Origin: Gordius sp. MW1
Lineage: Eukaryota; Nematomorpha; Gordioida; Gordea; Gordiidae
DNA: 64,000 nucleotides
NCBI GenBank assembly: GCA_964036665.1
Contig: OZ038528.1
Coordinates: 16,851,245-16,915,244 of the forward strand
Direction: 5' to 3'
In this document: positions 36,701 to 45,185 of the stretch, piece after piece
How positions within the stretch are numbered: position 1 is the first letter of the stretch
Layout: every line of letters begins with the position of its first letter
Program-made: the position numbers and the translations under genes
Notes under the pieces: generated by a model
Databases searched by the model: none
The model's input: only the letters and a program-made list of their open reading frames with translations
What the model was told of the DNA's origin: nothing

Positions 36701-39700
36701 AAGGTATCCCTACCAGACACCAACCCGACCCACGGTCCGGGCAACTGTTGTAAAATTAGAATAACGGGCGGGCCCGTGCAGGCATTATAAAAAGATTTGG
36801 GCAATTCGGGGTGAATGAGATTTTTTTATAAAGTGTATTATTCTGTCACTTTTTGATTGTAAAGTCCGTAAGTCTTATCCAGAAAATATCCTGAATATAA
36901 CAAAATTAATGGTAAAAATTTAAAGAATTTTCGGACCGGCTAGTTCGGGCAGCTCTGATGATTCGGGCATGGTCGGGCCTGATCTTAGAAGGGTTCAGGC
37001 GGGCCGGACAGAAAAATTTAAACAAATCTGGCCTCTGATCCCAACCCGACCCAAGTACGCAACATTTGGGATGACATAATAAATTTATAATTTTTCCTAA
37101 TTGCGTATAAAATTTACGAGAAAAAAAAAATTTTAATGCAAAAACTTTAAAAAATTAAAAAAAAATTATGTCTTGCCCCCCTCTAATTCAATTTTTAAAC
37201 GTTTTGCCCCCCTAATCAAAAACCTGGCTACGCCCATGAGTATACATTTACATGTTTGATCTAACTATAACACCACTACCAGTGTGCGTTTTGTTGTAAC
37301 TATTTAATTTGTCCGAAATGATTTACTAAACCATCGGGGCTAACCTAAAATCAACCATAAAAATCTTAAGTCCATACATACGTATGTGGATTCTAAATAT
37401 AGATAGAACTAAAAAACTTAATATGGATAAAACAAAGTAAGTTGAAATGTTTAAGCCGTTGGCCATCTTTGTAAAAAGAGCAAAGAGGGCAATTTTTTGT
37501 GTGGTCAATGTATTATCTCGCCAAAACTTACTTCTTCATACCCCTCAATTCCCCCGGGTAAGTCAGGCAAAATTTACGATCCAAAACCATGACTTTTTAA
37601 TTAATGGCATCTTTGGGAAAATACTACAAGTCAAAACCCATAATTATGGTTCAATGCAATCGTATCCACATATATCAAGCGTGCGACACTTTCACAAAGC
37701 TGCGGTCTTTTTTAGCGTTTTCTATTATTTAGAAAAGCAAATTAATAAAATGTTGATCGGTGGCTTAAAGTTTTCAACTTAGTATCGCCAACACAACTAA
37801 CATGGGCGTAGCCAGCATTGGAATTAGTGGGGGGCAGGAATGATTTAGGGTCGGGGGGGAGGAGGCAATTTTTGGATTTAGAGGGGGCAGCCGCCCCTCA
37901 CTGCCACCCCCCTTGGTGGCCGCCCATGCAACTAAGGCAGCCTTGGGTTTTACAACTTTGTTCAACTCTTTAAAGTTGTAAAACCCCTCCGACCAGAGAT
38001 TATGAATTCATTGCTAAACAGATAAAATTTTACTGTTGAAATGAATCGCCAATAATAATTTTTAGCAAGATATAGGTTAGGGACCAAATCTCAATTTAAT
38101 CTCAGTAAAATTGTGCCTAGAAGAGAGGAAGGGAGGGGGATCCATATTTAAAATACACATGGACTTAGCCAAGGGAGAGTCCCCCCCCCTCCCAGTTCAA
38201 AAATCTTTTTTATTTAAAAAAAATTTATTGCATCTGACTAAATAAAACATTAGCAAACTTTTCCTATCTCCTAATTTAAAAACCATGACGACTTTTACAT
38301 TGTATATATAAAATTTATAGAACCGTTGTTAAAAATTTACTGACTGAAAAATGAGTCATTATTGCTTGACTGATTTTGTCCCATTGTGATGGCAGGGGAA
38401 AATGGTCGTAAAAAATAAAGTCATTAATCTGGGAAATTCCGTCGCGAACATTATGTATACCATTTGATTTGATACAAATGTGTAATTTAATATCATTTTA
38501 CAAAAATTAAGAGCACGGTGCCTTTTTATAAATGTAATAGTAAATGCGCGGTTTCATGCTTAAAAATTAATAACTTACTAAATTGACGAAAAACTACACA
38601 AAATTTAAAATATTTTGACAAAAAAGAATATATAAAAAAATATATTTTTTAAATTTTCACTGTTCGGACCCTTTGAAAAAAATACACAGAGGCTTACAGG
38701 GGCGTAGCCAGGCGGAAACAGAGAGGGGCGGCTGCCCCCCTCTGAAAACGTAAATTCTTTAAAATTTTATACAATTATGGCCCTGCCCCAGAGGCTTAGC
38801 TAAGATTTTTTTTGGATGTATTAATTGTAAAAACAGTTGGGTTTTTTTGATCGATCGCTTCTGGTCTGTTTCAAATTTCGACTAAACCTAGAAGTCGACT
38901 ATACATAAACAGACCAAAACCTTTAGTCTGTAGATGTTTAGTCGACCAAAACAAAAGTCGACCAAACAAAACCCAGCCATTTTACAACACATGCTAAGCC
39001 AAAATTTTGAACAAAAGTTGTTTATATGCATTTAAAATTTACGATAGATAATTTTTATTTAAATGTGAGCCGTTTGTAAATTAAGAAAAAATTGATATCT
39101 CCATTGGGCTTCGCTTTCAAACTTAACAACACATGATAGCATCTCGACCTAACAAACTAAAATATTAAAGGGGGGGGGGGGGGGGGGGAAGAAAGGATAA
39201 ATGGCTGTAAAAAAACAAAAGTTCACTACCACCACAACTTGGTTGTTGGGCTTGGGAGATTAGATAAAATGCATTAGAAACGAAAATTCAACACAGCATG
39301 TGTTTTTCCTCGCTCAAAGTCATGGTTAAAATATAATGATAATGCGTGGTTTTAGAGTATTTCGCCTATCATTTAACGAGATTAGATTGGTATCTTTCTG
39401 TGAATTTTTTTATAAAAGATGATTTCATTTACTTTTGAACCTAATTCATTCCAAATTTAGGGTAATTAACATGGGCGTAGCCAAGGTGGGGCAGAGAGGG
39501 GCGGCTCCCCCCCCCCCCGTAATCCCAAAATTGGTTCAGATTTATTAAAATTATGGCTAAAATTTAAAAAAATGTTCATTTTGCCCCTCCCTAAATTATT
39601 ATTGTCCCCTATAATTTCAATGCTGGCTACGCCCATATTAATTAAATAAGATGATTTTGAGGTTAAAATCAAATTCCCAGTATGGGCTTAGCCAAAATTA

Positions 39701-40303
39701 AAATAAGAAGGAGGGGAGCGGCACAAAAAAATTTGGTTATTCTACAGGACGGATAATATGATAAAATAATTTTTCAAAATTTCAACCTTTATTCCCTAAA
39801 TTACATGGGCGTAGCCAGGGGGTGGGGCAGGGAGGGGCAGATGCCCCCTTTTAAAACCAAAAATGTGTTGAAGTTTGTTAAAGTGATGACTAAAATTTCG
39901 AAAAATGATCATTTTGCCCCTCCCTAAGTTATTATTGACCCCCTCTAATTCCAATGCTGGCTACGCCCATAACTAGTTTGTGTTATACAAGTTATATAGA
40001 AGGAGGGGTATAAATTAAGTTAAAGCAGGTAAATTCAAATGTAAATGACTTTAGTATACATTTACATATAACAACTTACACGTATTCAGAGCTGTCCCTT
40101 TGTCGGGTGTGAATTTGATGTTGGGCGACGGAAAATCCGAAATAACTATTACTAATGCCCCCTTTGACTATGGGAATATCGATATCAAGATTAAAGGCCA
40201 AATTTAATGGAATATCAAATAGAATAGTAGCAATAATAAGAGTGCTGTATATAAGCCTGGGCCAATAATGGCATGGCGGTTCACGATTTGATAGGAATGC
40301 CAT
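15693..40303 (-). CDS. mew: Integrin alpha subunit, laminin-receptor (PS1 / multiple edematous wings) type
   Basis: A complete gene of 26 coding exons on the minus strand (listed separately), 3444 coding bases, 1147 residues. Every junction has GT/AG ends and matching phase. The product is a type I membrane receptor that pairs with a beta integrin and binds extracellular matrix. Domains in order: signal peptide, seven-bladed FG-GAP propeller (about residues 40-470) with three Ca-binding loops ([27 protein letters not shown]), thigh, calf-1 and calf-2, a probable furin site RLKR, one membrane helix, and a short tail starting GFFKR. VVTCGHRY and GYCQAGTSA resemble vertebrate alpha3/6/7 and insect PS1 rather than RGD-binding PS2. 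No inserted I domain. The integrin alpha call is near certain; the PS1 orthology is inference from motifs recalled, not from a tree. Confidence 0.93.
16035..16163 (-). CDS. Integrin alpha exon 25, membrane helix
   Basis: [20 protein letters not shown] then the helix [20 protein letters not shown] and LWK. The P-W before the helix and LWK after it are typical of integrin alpha chains. Phase 0 both ends (GTTTGC donor). Confidence 0.93.
16613..16762. mobile_element. Family A short inverted-repeat element
   Basis: CATGGGCGTAGCCAGG at one end, CTGGCTACGCCCATG at the other. Flanks AACAGTAC / AACAGCAC (7 of 8 match). It lies in intron 24 of the integrin gene. Confidence 0.8.
16861..16962 (-). CDS. 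Integrin alpha exon 24
   Basis: [20 protein letters not shown], then [11 protein letters not shown]: last calf-2 strands before the membrane. Phase 0 both ends (GTAATA). Confidence 0.9.
17689..17808 (-). CDS. Integrin alpha exon 23
   Basis: [20 protein letters not shown], then [13 protein letters not shown]: light-chain Cys cluster (CxxGSARCxxFxC) and the [10 protein letters not shown] strand, hallmarks of laminin-type alpha chains. Phase 0 both ends. Confidence 0.93.
18666..18818 (-). CDS. Integrin alpha exon 22, with probable furin site
   Basis: Contains [20 protein letters not shown], then [15 protein letters not shown]. The RLKR|E step fits the R-X-K/R-R furin rule and sits where PS1/alpha6-type chains are cut into heavy and light chains. 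KRK just before it is a weaker site. Phase 0 both ends (GTAGGT). Confidence 0.85.
19019..19129 (-). CDS. Integrin alpha exon 21
   Basis: [20 protein letters not shown], then [12 protein letters not shown]: calf-2, a variable lysine-rich loop region. Phase 0 both ends (GTAATA). Confidence 0.85.
19467..19550. repeat. Family D fragment
   Basis: GTTTTGTTTGGTCGCCCTTTGG and TTTTAGTCGACTAAACATAA match one end of the family D elements. The rest is missing. In intron 20 of the integrin gene. Confidence 0.55.
19799..19918 (-). CDS. Integrin alpha exon 20
   Basis: [20 protein letters not shown], then [12 protein letters not shown]: the conserved calf-2 N-G-P and GKWLLYL motifs. Phase 0 both ends. Confidence 0.93.
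20528..20630 (-). CDS. Integrin alpha exon 19
   Basis: [20 protein letters not shown] to GSLIEHRYV: start of calf-2. The EHRYV end joins VNHGPGTIG of exon 20. Phase 2 in, phase 0 out (GTAAGG). Confidence 0.9.
20821..20904 (-). CDS. Integrin alpha exon 18
   Basis: [20 protein letters not shown] then KSEISLAG: calf-1 to calf-2 junction. Phase 2 in, phase 2 out (GTAAGT). Confidence 0.88.
21147..21226 (-). CDS. Integrin alpha exon 17
   Basis: [20 protein letters not shown] then MFINVST: calf-1 final strands. Phase 0 in, phase 2 out (GTAAGA). Confidence 0.9.
21480..21566 (-). CDS. Integrin alpha exon 16
   Basis: [20 protein letters not shown] then GNPFKPDEK. The CEIGNPF motif is diagnostic of calf-1. 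Phase 0 both ends (GTAACT). Confidence 0.92.
22139..22322 (-). CDS. Integrin alpha exon 15
   Basis: [40 protein letters not shown], ending SDSLYS: calf-1 domain. Phase 2 in, phase 0 out (GTAACT). Confidence 0.92.
22848..22995. mobile_element. Family A short inverted-repeat element
   Basis: Ends CATAGGCGAGCCTGC and TTGGCTTAGCCCATG, diverged from the family ends. Inside are GGGGCAATAATGATTTAGGG and the GC-rich CAGCTGCCCC block. Target repeat only partly visible. In intron 14. Confidence 0.65.
23082..23161 (-). CDS. Integrin alpha exon 14
   Basis: [20 protein letters not shown] to [15 protein letters not shown] is the calf-1 opening disulphide motif of integrin alpha chains. Phase 0 in, phase 2 out (GTAAGA). 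Confidence 0.92.
23263..23529. mobile_element. Family C inverted-repeat element
   Basis: Left end GACTAATAGCCTGCTCAT, right end ATGAGCAGTCTATTAATC, inverted to each other. The inner GGATTGTATTGGACAATAAT recurs inverted in the copy at 28498-28803. No transposase. In intron 13 of the integrin gene, just upstream of exon 14. Confidence 0.6.
23854..24003 (-). CDS. Integrin alpha exon 13
   Basis: [20 protein letters not shown], then [19 protein letters not shown]: end of the thigh domain with the KDFLRPI and PILNQ motifs. Donor GTATAA chosen because it is in phase with exon 14 and no stop comes before it. Confidence 0.85.
24256..24336. repeat. GAACGCGTTC palindromes at the left end of the hAT element
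   Basis: Three exact copies of the 10-bp palindrome at 24256, 24292 and 24327, with half sites (CACGTTC, AACGTTC) between. Probably transposase binding sites. Confidence 0.75.
24503..24748 (-). pseudogene. hAT transposase C-terminal dimerisation domain
   Basis: An 81-codon frame with [40 protein letters not shown], then [17 protein letters not shown]. This is the hAT dimerisation signature (usually P-x-S-x-x-x-E-R-x-F-S, then LSDENFE). The upstream catalytic part is missing or scrambled between 24750 and 24960, so the transposase is not functional. Confidence 0.85.
25220..25328. repeat. GAACGCGTTC palindromes at the right end of the hAT element
   Basis: Five exact copies at 25220, 25241, 25288, 25307 and 25319 and one imperfect copy near 25275 (one extra base). 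Spacing is irregular, from 12 to 47 bases. Confidence 0.75.
25363..25451 (-). CDS. Integrin alpha exon 12
   Basis: [20 protein letters not shown], then [10 protein letters not shown]: thigh domain with the Cys before the YLK strand. The donor GTTCGC (25362) is weak and lies only 13 bases from the duplicated target of the hAT element at 24229-25341. Phase 1 in, phase 0 out. Confidence 0.82.
25520..25690 (+). repeat. Probable 3' fragment of an RTE-like LINE
   Basis: Broken reading [19 protein letters not shown] and, further on, RLKV resembles the RGRPK...W...I..D pattern at the C-terminus of RTE-like polyproteins. Lies in intron 11 of the integrin gene. Weak but suggestive. Confidence 0.4.
25932..26020 (-). 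CDS. Integrin alpha exon 11
   Basis: [20 protein letters not shown] to HNPQQNPEP: thigh domain strand pair. Phase 2 in, phase 1 out. Confidence 0.82.
27084..27278 (-). CDS. Integrin alpha exon 10
   Basis: [20 protein letters not shown] is the end of the propeller and start of the thigh domain. [20 protein letters not shown] and SSIVVK follow. Donor GTATGT is chosen over nearby GTAGTA and GTAAAG because only it gives the phase that joins exon 11 (KYTINAERF). Confidence 0.88.
27540..27737. mobile_element. Family D inverted-repeat element
   Basis: Starts CTAGTGTTTTAAAA, then CTGGGTTTTGTTTAGTCGA, and ends near TTTTTACAACC. Flanks CATCCTAG / CATCCTAT (7 of 8). No coding part. In intron 9 of the integrin gene, close to exon 9. 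Confidence 0.6.
27850..28153 (-). CDS. Integrin alpha exon 9
   Basis: The longest exon: [20 protein letters not shown] at the start, [20 protein letters not shown] near the end, closing with [14 protein letters not shown]. Sixth and seventh blades with the third Ca loop. Phase 1 in, phase 2 out (GTACTA donor). Confidence 0.92.
28498..28803. mobile_element. Family C inverted-repeat element
   Basis: Ends AATAATAGACTGCCCA and TGAGCAGTCTATTAGTC. The inner TAAGATTAACGATTATGACC followed by CAATACAATC is the reverse complement of the same part of 23263-23529. In intron 8. Confidence 0.6.
28843..28945 (-). CDS. Integrin alpha exon 8
   Basis: [20 protein letters not shown], then [11 protein letters not shown]. 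Second Ca-binding loop of the propeller. Phase 0 in, phase 1 out (GTAAAA donor). Confidence 0.92.
29314..29407 (-). CDS. Integrin alpha exon 7
   Basis: [20 protein letters not shown] to [10 protein letters not shown]. Completes the first Ca loop and the LVVGAP strand of the fifth blade. Phase 2 in, phase 0 out (GTGAGT). Confidence 0.92.
30295..30439. mobile_element. Family A short inverted-repeat element
   Basis: CATGGGCGTAGCCAGG to CTAGCTACACCCATC, with flanks TTGCAATG / CTGCAATA (6 of 8). In intron 6. Confidence 0.7.
30533..30676. mobile_element. Family A short inverted-repeat element
   Basis: CATGGTCGTAGCCAGC to CACGCCCACG. Flanks GCCTTAAT / GCCCTAAT (7 of 8). In intron 6, close to exon 6. 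Confidence 0.75.
30765..30975 (-). CDS. Integrin alpha exon 6
   Basis: Reads [29 protein letters not shown], then [17 protein letters not shown]. It holds the fourth blade and the first Ca-binding loop, which is completed by exon 7 (DLNADGYQD). Phase 1 in, phase 2 out (GTGAGT). Confidence 0.92.
31704..31814 (-). CDS. Integrin alpha exon 5
   Basis: Reads [20 protein letters not shown] to HYSYLG, the linker into the YSYLG strand of the third blade. Two AG acceptors are close; the one used keeps the frame and gives [10 protein letters not shown]. Phase 1 in, phase 1 out. Confidence 0.85.
32105..32333 (-). CDS. Integrin alpha exon 4
   Basis: Begins [20 protein letters not shown] and ends [14 protein letters not shown]. 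Joined to exon 3 it makes VVTCGHRY, and [11 protein letters not shown] follows: the laminin-receptor-type second to third blade. The donor is GTTAGC. Phase 0 in, phase 1 out. Confidence 0.9.
32424..32585. mobile_element. Family A short inverted-repeat element
   Basis: CATGGGCGTAGCCAGC to TTGGCTACGCGCATG, flanks CTCCTAGA / CCCCTAGA (7 of 8). In intron 3, almost touching the next copy. Confidence 0.8.
32611..32782. mobile_element. Family A short inverted-repeat element, diverged
   Basis: CATGACCATAGCCAGG to TTGGACAAGCCCATG, with a long G run inside. No clear target repeat. In intron 3. Confidence 0.6.
33397..33473 (-). CDS. Integrin alpha exon 3
   Basis: A short exon, [20 protein letters not shown] to DSVV. 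The WLGVTLKS motif is the FG strand of the second propeller blade. Phase 1 in, phase 0 out (GTAAGT). Confidence 0.9.
33626..33793. mobile_element. Family A short inverted-repeat element
   Basis: CATGGACGTAACCAGG to GCTAGCTAAGCCCATA. Flanks CCCAAAGC / CCCAAGGT share five leading bases. In intron 2. Confidence 0.7.
34079..34253. mobile_element. Family A short inverted-repeat element
   Basis: CATGGGCGTAGCCAGC to TTGCTACGCCCATG with a very long C run. Flanks GTCTGAGA / GTCTGGTA. In intron 2. Confidence 0.75.
34382..34518. mobile_element. Family A short inverted-repeat element
   Basis: CATGGGCGTAGCTAGG to CTAGCTACGCCCATG. Flanks TCACGGTA / TCACAGTT. In intron 2. Confidence 0.7.
35048..35213. mobile_element. 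Family A short inverted-repeat element with exact 8-bp duplication
   Basis: CATGGGCGTAGCCAGC to CTGGCTACGCTCACT, flanked by exact GTTATAAA at 35040-35047 and 35214-35221. In intron 2. Confidence 0.85.
35474..35641. mobile_element. Family A short inverted-repeat element, right end worn
   Basis: Begins CATGGGCGTAGTCAGG. The GC-rich block GGGGCAGCCGCCC is present, but the right terminal repeat is reduced to CCCCCTTGCTA. It lies about 45 bases past the donor side of exon 2, in intron 2. Confidence 0.6.
35686..35816 (-). CDS. Integrin alpha exon 2
   Basis: Reads [20 protein letters not shown], then GAIYKCPL and [10 protein letters not shown]: first propeller blade with its VGAP strand and disulphide pair. 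It follows a 4.3-kb intron filled with short repeats. Enters in phase 2, leaves in phase 1 (GTAAAC donor). Confidence 0.9.
36034..36198. mobile_element. Family A short inverted-repeat element
   Basis: CATGGGCCTATCCAGC to TTGGCTACGCCCATG. Flanks GTAACTAA / GCTACTAA (6 of 8). In intron 1. Confidence 0.75.
37090..37238. repeat. Family B fragment
   Basis: Reverse-oriented family B body (TTGCCCCCCTCTAATTC, then AAACGTTTTGCCCCCCTAAT) ending CTGGCTACGCCCATG. The other end is lost in AT-rich sequence. In intron 1. Confidence 0.6.
37801..37928. mobile_element. Family A short inverted-repeat element
   Basis: CATGGGCGTAGCCAGC to TTGGTGGCCGCCCATG with flanking CAACTAA on both sides (7 exact). Internally shortened. 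In intron 1. Confidence 0.75.
38697..38790. repeat. Family A fragment
   Basis: CAGGGGCGTAGCCAGG and AGAGGGGCGGCTGCCCCC are recognisable. The second half is missing. In intron 1. Confidence 0.5.
38825..38990. mobile_element. Family D inverted-repeat element
   Basis: Left TTGTAAAAACAGTTGGG, right CGACCAAACAAAACCCAGCC then TTTTACAACAC. The halves mirror each other over most of the length (AAGTCGACTATACATAAACA against GATGTTTAGTCGACC). In intron 1. Confidence 0.65.
39470..39637. mobile_element. Family A short inverted-repeat element
   Basis: CATGGGCGTAGCCAAG to CTGGCTACGCCCATA. Flanks GTAATTAA / TTAATTAA (7 of 8). In intron 1. Confidence 0.8.
39804..39971. mobile_element. Family A short inverted-repeat element
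   Basis: CATGGGCGTAGCCAGG to CTGGCTACGCCCATA. No clear target repeat is left. In intron 1, about 110 bases from exon 1. Confidence 0.7.
40080..40303 (-). CDS. Integrin alpha exon 1: start codon, signal peptide, first propeller strand
   Basis: The ATG is preceded by an in-frame TAA directly upstream, so no earlier start exists in this exon. A hydrophobic stretch ([20 protein letters not shown]) is the signal peptide, followed by [13 protein letters not shown] and [10 protein letters not shown], the standard N-terminus of a mature integrin alpha chain. Ends in phase 2 at a GTAAGT donor. Confidence 0.9.
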
Positions 40304-41329
40304 TTAGAAATTGATTTTGAGCAATTTCAACCCAACTCCATAATTACAAAATTTCTTTAATCTAATTCGATGGGAGCGGGCCAATGTTAACTAAATTCTG
40401 GCATTTTAGTTAAATTGCGATAGCGAAAAGAAGTTTGAAGTGTAGGTTTTGGAAATATTAAGTAGGGTAAGTAACATTAGTGAAATGAATATAATATTTT
40501 TTTTCTTTTACAAGCTTTAAGCTAATTCAATCGTTCTGAAATTTAGTAAATTAATTTACTTGTTTTTATGTATATGTGGTGGACATGAAACAAAAATTGC
40601 GAATAATTTCTTTGATTTCCATGGCGTTTTCCCAAAGAGGAGGGGCGAGAGAAATATACGACGCAGGGAGGGTAAAATGAGAAAGAAGTGTGAGTGCTTC
40701 TTTGGTATAAGTATAAGTAGTAAAGGTGTGTTTTCTTCGGGTGCTTGTTATTTTTGTTTACATCTGTGACACGCACGTGTATAATATATGTAAAAATAAT
40801 ATTTTATTATTACATATACCTTGATGAGGAAGTCGTGATTTATAAAAAATTTAAGTGTTTAAATGGGTTGTTGTTGTTGTTTATTTTATTGAATCTTGCT
40901 CCCCCTGTCCTGTGTGACGTGAGCTATGAAGCGTTTAATTGTTGCTCTTGTTTGCGGCTCCTCCCCCTTGTCCTCCTCATACATACATTCACTTTACATA
41001 GCTTCATTGTCAATTTAAGAAGCATTGAAAAGCTTTATTTTTAACAAGTGTTGGCTTCTTATCCTCCTCTATCAACGCTTTGCTCTGCATATCTTAGCAT
41101 AGCGTCACTCTCTACTAAAATACAATGGACAAAAAAGGCAGGCTGATTATTTCGGTATTTGTTTAGGCACCACTTTAACCAAGAAACAGACAAAAAGATG
41201 CAAGGAGAAGGGATTTAAATTTTCTCATATATTTAACAAAAGCATAAGAGTGAAAAAAACATCATTTTCCCCCTCCCTATATTTACAAAAATTTTGCACT
41301 CCTTTTAAACGGAATTTTTGCTTTGTTTT

Positions 41330-41640
41330 ACTACAGACATAGGCTTTTCTTTAAAAATTTATAAAGATGGCTGAAATTAGAAAAATTATTATTTTGCCCC
41401 TCCCTAAACCATTATAGACATGAGCGTAGCCAGGGGGCGGCCGCCCCCCCCCCCCCCTAAATGGCGAGAAAAAAAAATTTCAATGCAAAAAGCCTTAAAA
41501 ATTAAAAAAAAATTATGTTTTGCCCCCCCGCCTTCATGGAACTTTTGAACGTTCCCCCCCCCCTCCTAATCCAAAACCTGGCTAAGCTCATGATTATAGA
41601 CTCCCTCTAATTCAAATCCTGGCCCCCTATGCTACTAATT
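41330..41640. mobile_element. Older family A copy, split by a family B copy
   Basis: Outer sequence reads ATGGCTGAAATTAG, then TTTTGCCCCTCCCTAAACC, and on the other side CTCCCTCTAATTC, then AAATCCTGGCCCCC. These match the two parts of a family A body, with the family B element between them. Confidence 0.7.
41419..41592. mobile_element. Family B short inverted-repeat element nested in a family A copy
   Basis: CATGAGCGTAGCCAGG to CTGGCTAAGCTCATG, 174 bp, flanked by exact ATTATAGA (41411-41418 and 41593-41600). No coding part. Confidence 0.88.
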
Positions 41641-44600
41641 CTTTATTTGATTTGAGATGAGAATGAATCAACAAATTTGCCTAAGTTATAATCAAAACAA
41701 TTTGTAATTCCAAGCGTTTGAATTTTTGGAAAATTTATTAGAATTCAGCTGATTTTAATTTTTTGCTCCATTTTTAGCAAAACCATTTAAACATTTCATG
41801 AACTTATAATTTAACCCCCAAACCCATATCATGAACGTGCATGCGAATTTTATATCAATTTAGAGACAATAATCATTTTTTATACTAAAAATGCGTCAGC
41901 GAATGAACAAGCTTTGAACGGCTTCTGGTTTAAGATTTAGACTGTGGGTGTGGTGTAAAAAATATAAAAAATATATATAGAAAAAAGTTCAAACCGCCTT
42001 ATGGTATTTCTCTCCATTTTATGTTCGAAAGCACCTTTATCCCCCTCACCCCTCAAATTTAGGGTATAAAGTGAAAGTGGTCGAATAAGCCGTGTTTGTC
42101 GGACAATAGAGGGGTGGGCGGGGGTCCATTTATTTTTTACCCAAATCGAGAGGACATGCATGCTGATCTCATCGAGAACCCCAAATGGATTTAATCCATT
42201 ATGAGAGGGCCTGCCTGCTAGTCACATTATGAGAGAGAGGGAGAGGCAAGCCAAGCTATCAATCAATACTAATATATTATTATCATAAAAATATACAGGA
42301 CTAACAAAAACACGACGGCGATATATGCATTAAATATATACCACCTTTCGCGTTGCCCGACGGACGACTGCATAAAAACCGCAAAATTTTTATTATTTAT
42401 GTAGAGTGGATCACATGGTTTAATGTGGGTGGGTCGATTTGAGATAAGCATCTTTATCAAGCCTTAGTTATAATAGTATTTATTATTTAATAAGATAAGG
42501 CAGCCACAAGGAGGGAGGACGAGTATTTTAATTTCATCGGAGTCCCAACAACCAGTATGTTTAGCTAGTCCATCCACCTATTTATTAGCATAAAAATATG
42601 TGACTCGATGGTGGCAGTAAAAACACTTACGTTACGACTTCACTAATTTATGAGCTCACGAGCATGAAATCAAATATGATCCTCCCTAAGGCTTCGAGTG
42701 CGATCAATATTGATAATTAATAATTATACGAGTAAATCCTTCAATAATTCAGTTTAAAAAGTTGGATACAGTGTTCCTAGTTTGCATATAGTGTTAAAAA
42801 ATGTTAAAGCTTTAATATTGGTTAAAATTTTTAGGTAATTATCATTGGATAACTAATATATAACTTACATACATATACATTTCCACGTGTTTATCCTATT
42901 TAAAATGCCAATATGTACGGTAACCATACAAAACAAAGACGTAAAGAGAGAAGAGCTAAGTTAAAACCCATTTTATTGAATTCATGGCTCCTTCCTTAAA
43001 TTTGAACTTGGCTAGGCTCATACAAAATTAACTACCCTTTTAAATGATAACCGATTAATCTTTAACCAACAAACGTAATAATAAAACACATTATATTGAA
43101 AATTGATTACTACCACACCACGATCAATCAATAGATGGCATTAACTAGGGGAATCTCAATGAATTATTCAATCATTGACTCTAGCAGTGATTATAATCAC
43201 TATTCCGTTAACGGGGGTTAATTAAGTCCCACTGAAACTCCCTACCCCTTCCTGTCTCTGATATATAAGCTTAAATTCGTTGTGGTCATCCCCTGCTTTT
43301 AAAATCCGAATGATGTTAATGAATAATCCTAAAAATTTTATTAAAAAGTATGCCATACCCCCCGAATAATTTCATACATCACACCTGACCCTATTTTTTT
43401 AAAAAAAAACCTAGGTCATCTTATTAGCGCACGGCACGCCATAGCCAATAGCTTATTTAATTGCGCGATGCAATACATATACAATGCAGAACATTAATCA
43501 AGAGGGCAATGTAAAAACTTCTCCTTTTGCTAGCTTGAAAAAGAATTTTTATTGATTTAATAAGCGCATTCCACCCCCCCCCCCCATTAACTCTAGCTGC
43601 TCCGACATTAAGGGAAGAGAAGTATAACAAGCCCCAACGGAATTAACAATGCGGGACAATGTTGATTCGATTTGTCTATTTATTCCCTTCAATTAAGCCA
43701 CGATCATTATCTCTTCAACAACCCATAGATTTAAAAATTTGCCCATTAACCCTTCAGCCTCCCCACTCTCCCCTTCTTTTTCAATAATCGATTGATTTGA
43801 TTTTGATTATTGCACGAATTTTAAGTGTAGATCTGCAATGAATAATTCAGGACGTCCAATATGTGATGAGTTTTGAATTTAATTCCATACCCATGAAGTT
43901 GGGCAATCATAAAGGGCTGTTGGCTTCTACTTTTAGCTGAGTCGGAGGAGCTAAAAGTTCTTTCTGTCATTTAAGAGGGGGCAAATAATGCTTATAATTT
44001 TATAAAATATAATAGAATTTTGGAATGCAGCTGCCCCTGAGAATGGTTCACATCTCGTTTAAAGCTTAAAATTCAAAGGAATTTCGTTTTGAAATTTATG
44101 GTTTATTATTTATTAAAAATTTTGGGGTCATAGATATGATGAGCGAACGAGTCAATCATATCTTATAAAACTATTCTGAATCCTAAATAATATAATAATC
44201 CAAATTTACTTTTTCACAGCCTAGGCCTATAAAAAATTAAATTTTTGGATGGGTGTCTAGTAATTTAACGAATAAATTTGTAAAGGAAATTTATAAGGCA
44301 AAGTGGAAAGGATGTAAAAATTTGATAAAATTTACAAAATATTTTTCAATATTATAAAAAAAAGGTGGGAACGGGGAATATAAATGATTTATTTAAATGC
44401 AAAATTTTATAGGGTGTGGGACGGATTTCGGCATTGCCTTTAAATAAAAAGTGTAGTCGCAAACTATGAGTTTTTGTTTAATAAATAACAATTACTATCA
44501 CAAATTGTAGGCAATTTAATTTTCGAGAAAAACTATTATTAGTCAGTAAAAATGACTTTTGTTGCGATTAAACACACTTGCTTTCATCGTTCTTTAAAGG

Positions 44601-45185
44601 TAAGGATTATCAGAGGGATCAGGGACTGATTAAAATTAATCAATCAAATCTCAAATTTTTATATATTGTTTTATTCCTCCTTTACTCATTTACCCTCAAA
44701 CGTGGTGGCGTGAGTTCAATTGGGGCACTTTGATAATTTTTTATATTGTTGTACCAACTAGTTGGACAGTACAAACAAAAAACACAATCAATTTAGATCA
44801 ATAGAAATGCTTGATTACATAAGCTACTTATACTTTTTTAGATAGGAATAATAGCTCATCATGGCATTTAAGTAGTATAAATAAATAGAGCGTTGTTTCG
44901 TTTTAATCTAATATGATTTAGAAATTATTCAAAAAAGGCAAAAAGGTCGATGCTTTTGATCGATTTTTAAATAAGAAATTTGCTAAAAATTTAACTAATT
45001 TAATACAAAATCGAAAGATTTGTTGTTATCTAAGTGACAAAAATAATAATCTAAGCAATTTAATTTTCTCTCCCGCAAAAAAATTGTTACAAAGTTAAAA
45101 TGCACATTATTAGAATTAAATCATGTTTCAGCGACTAATTAATGATGCATTCTAGATTAAGAGTGTAATCTGCAAGGGGTGGGGG

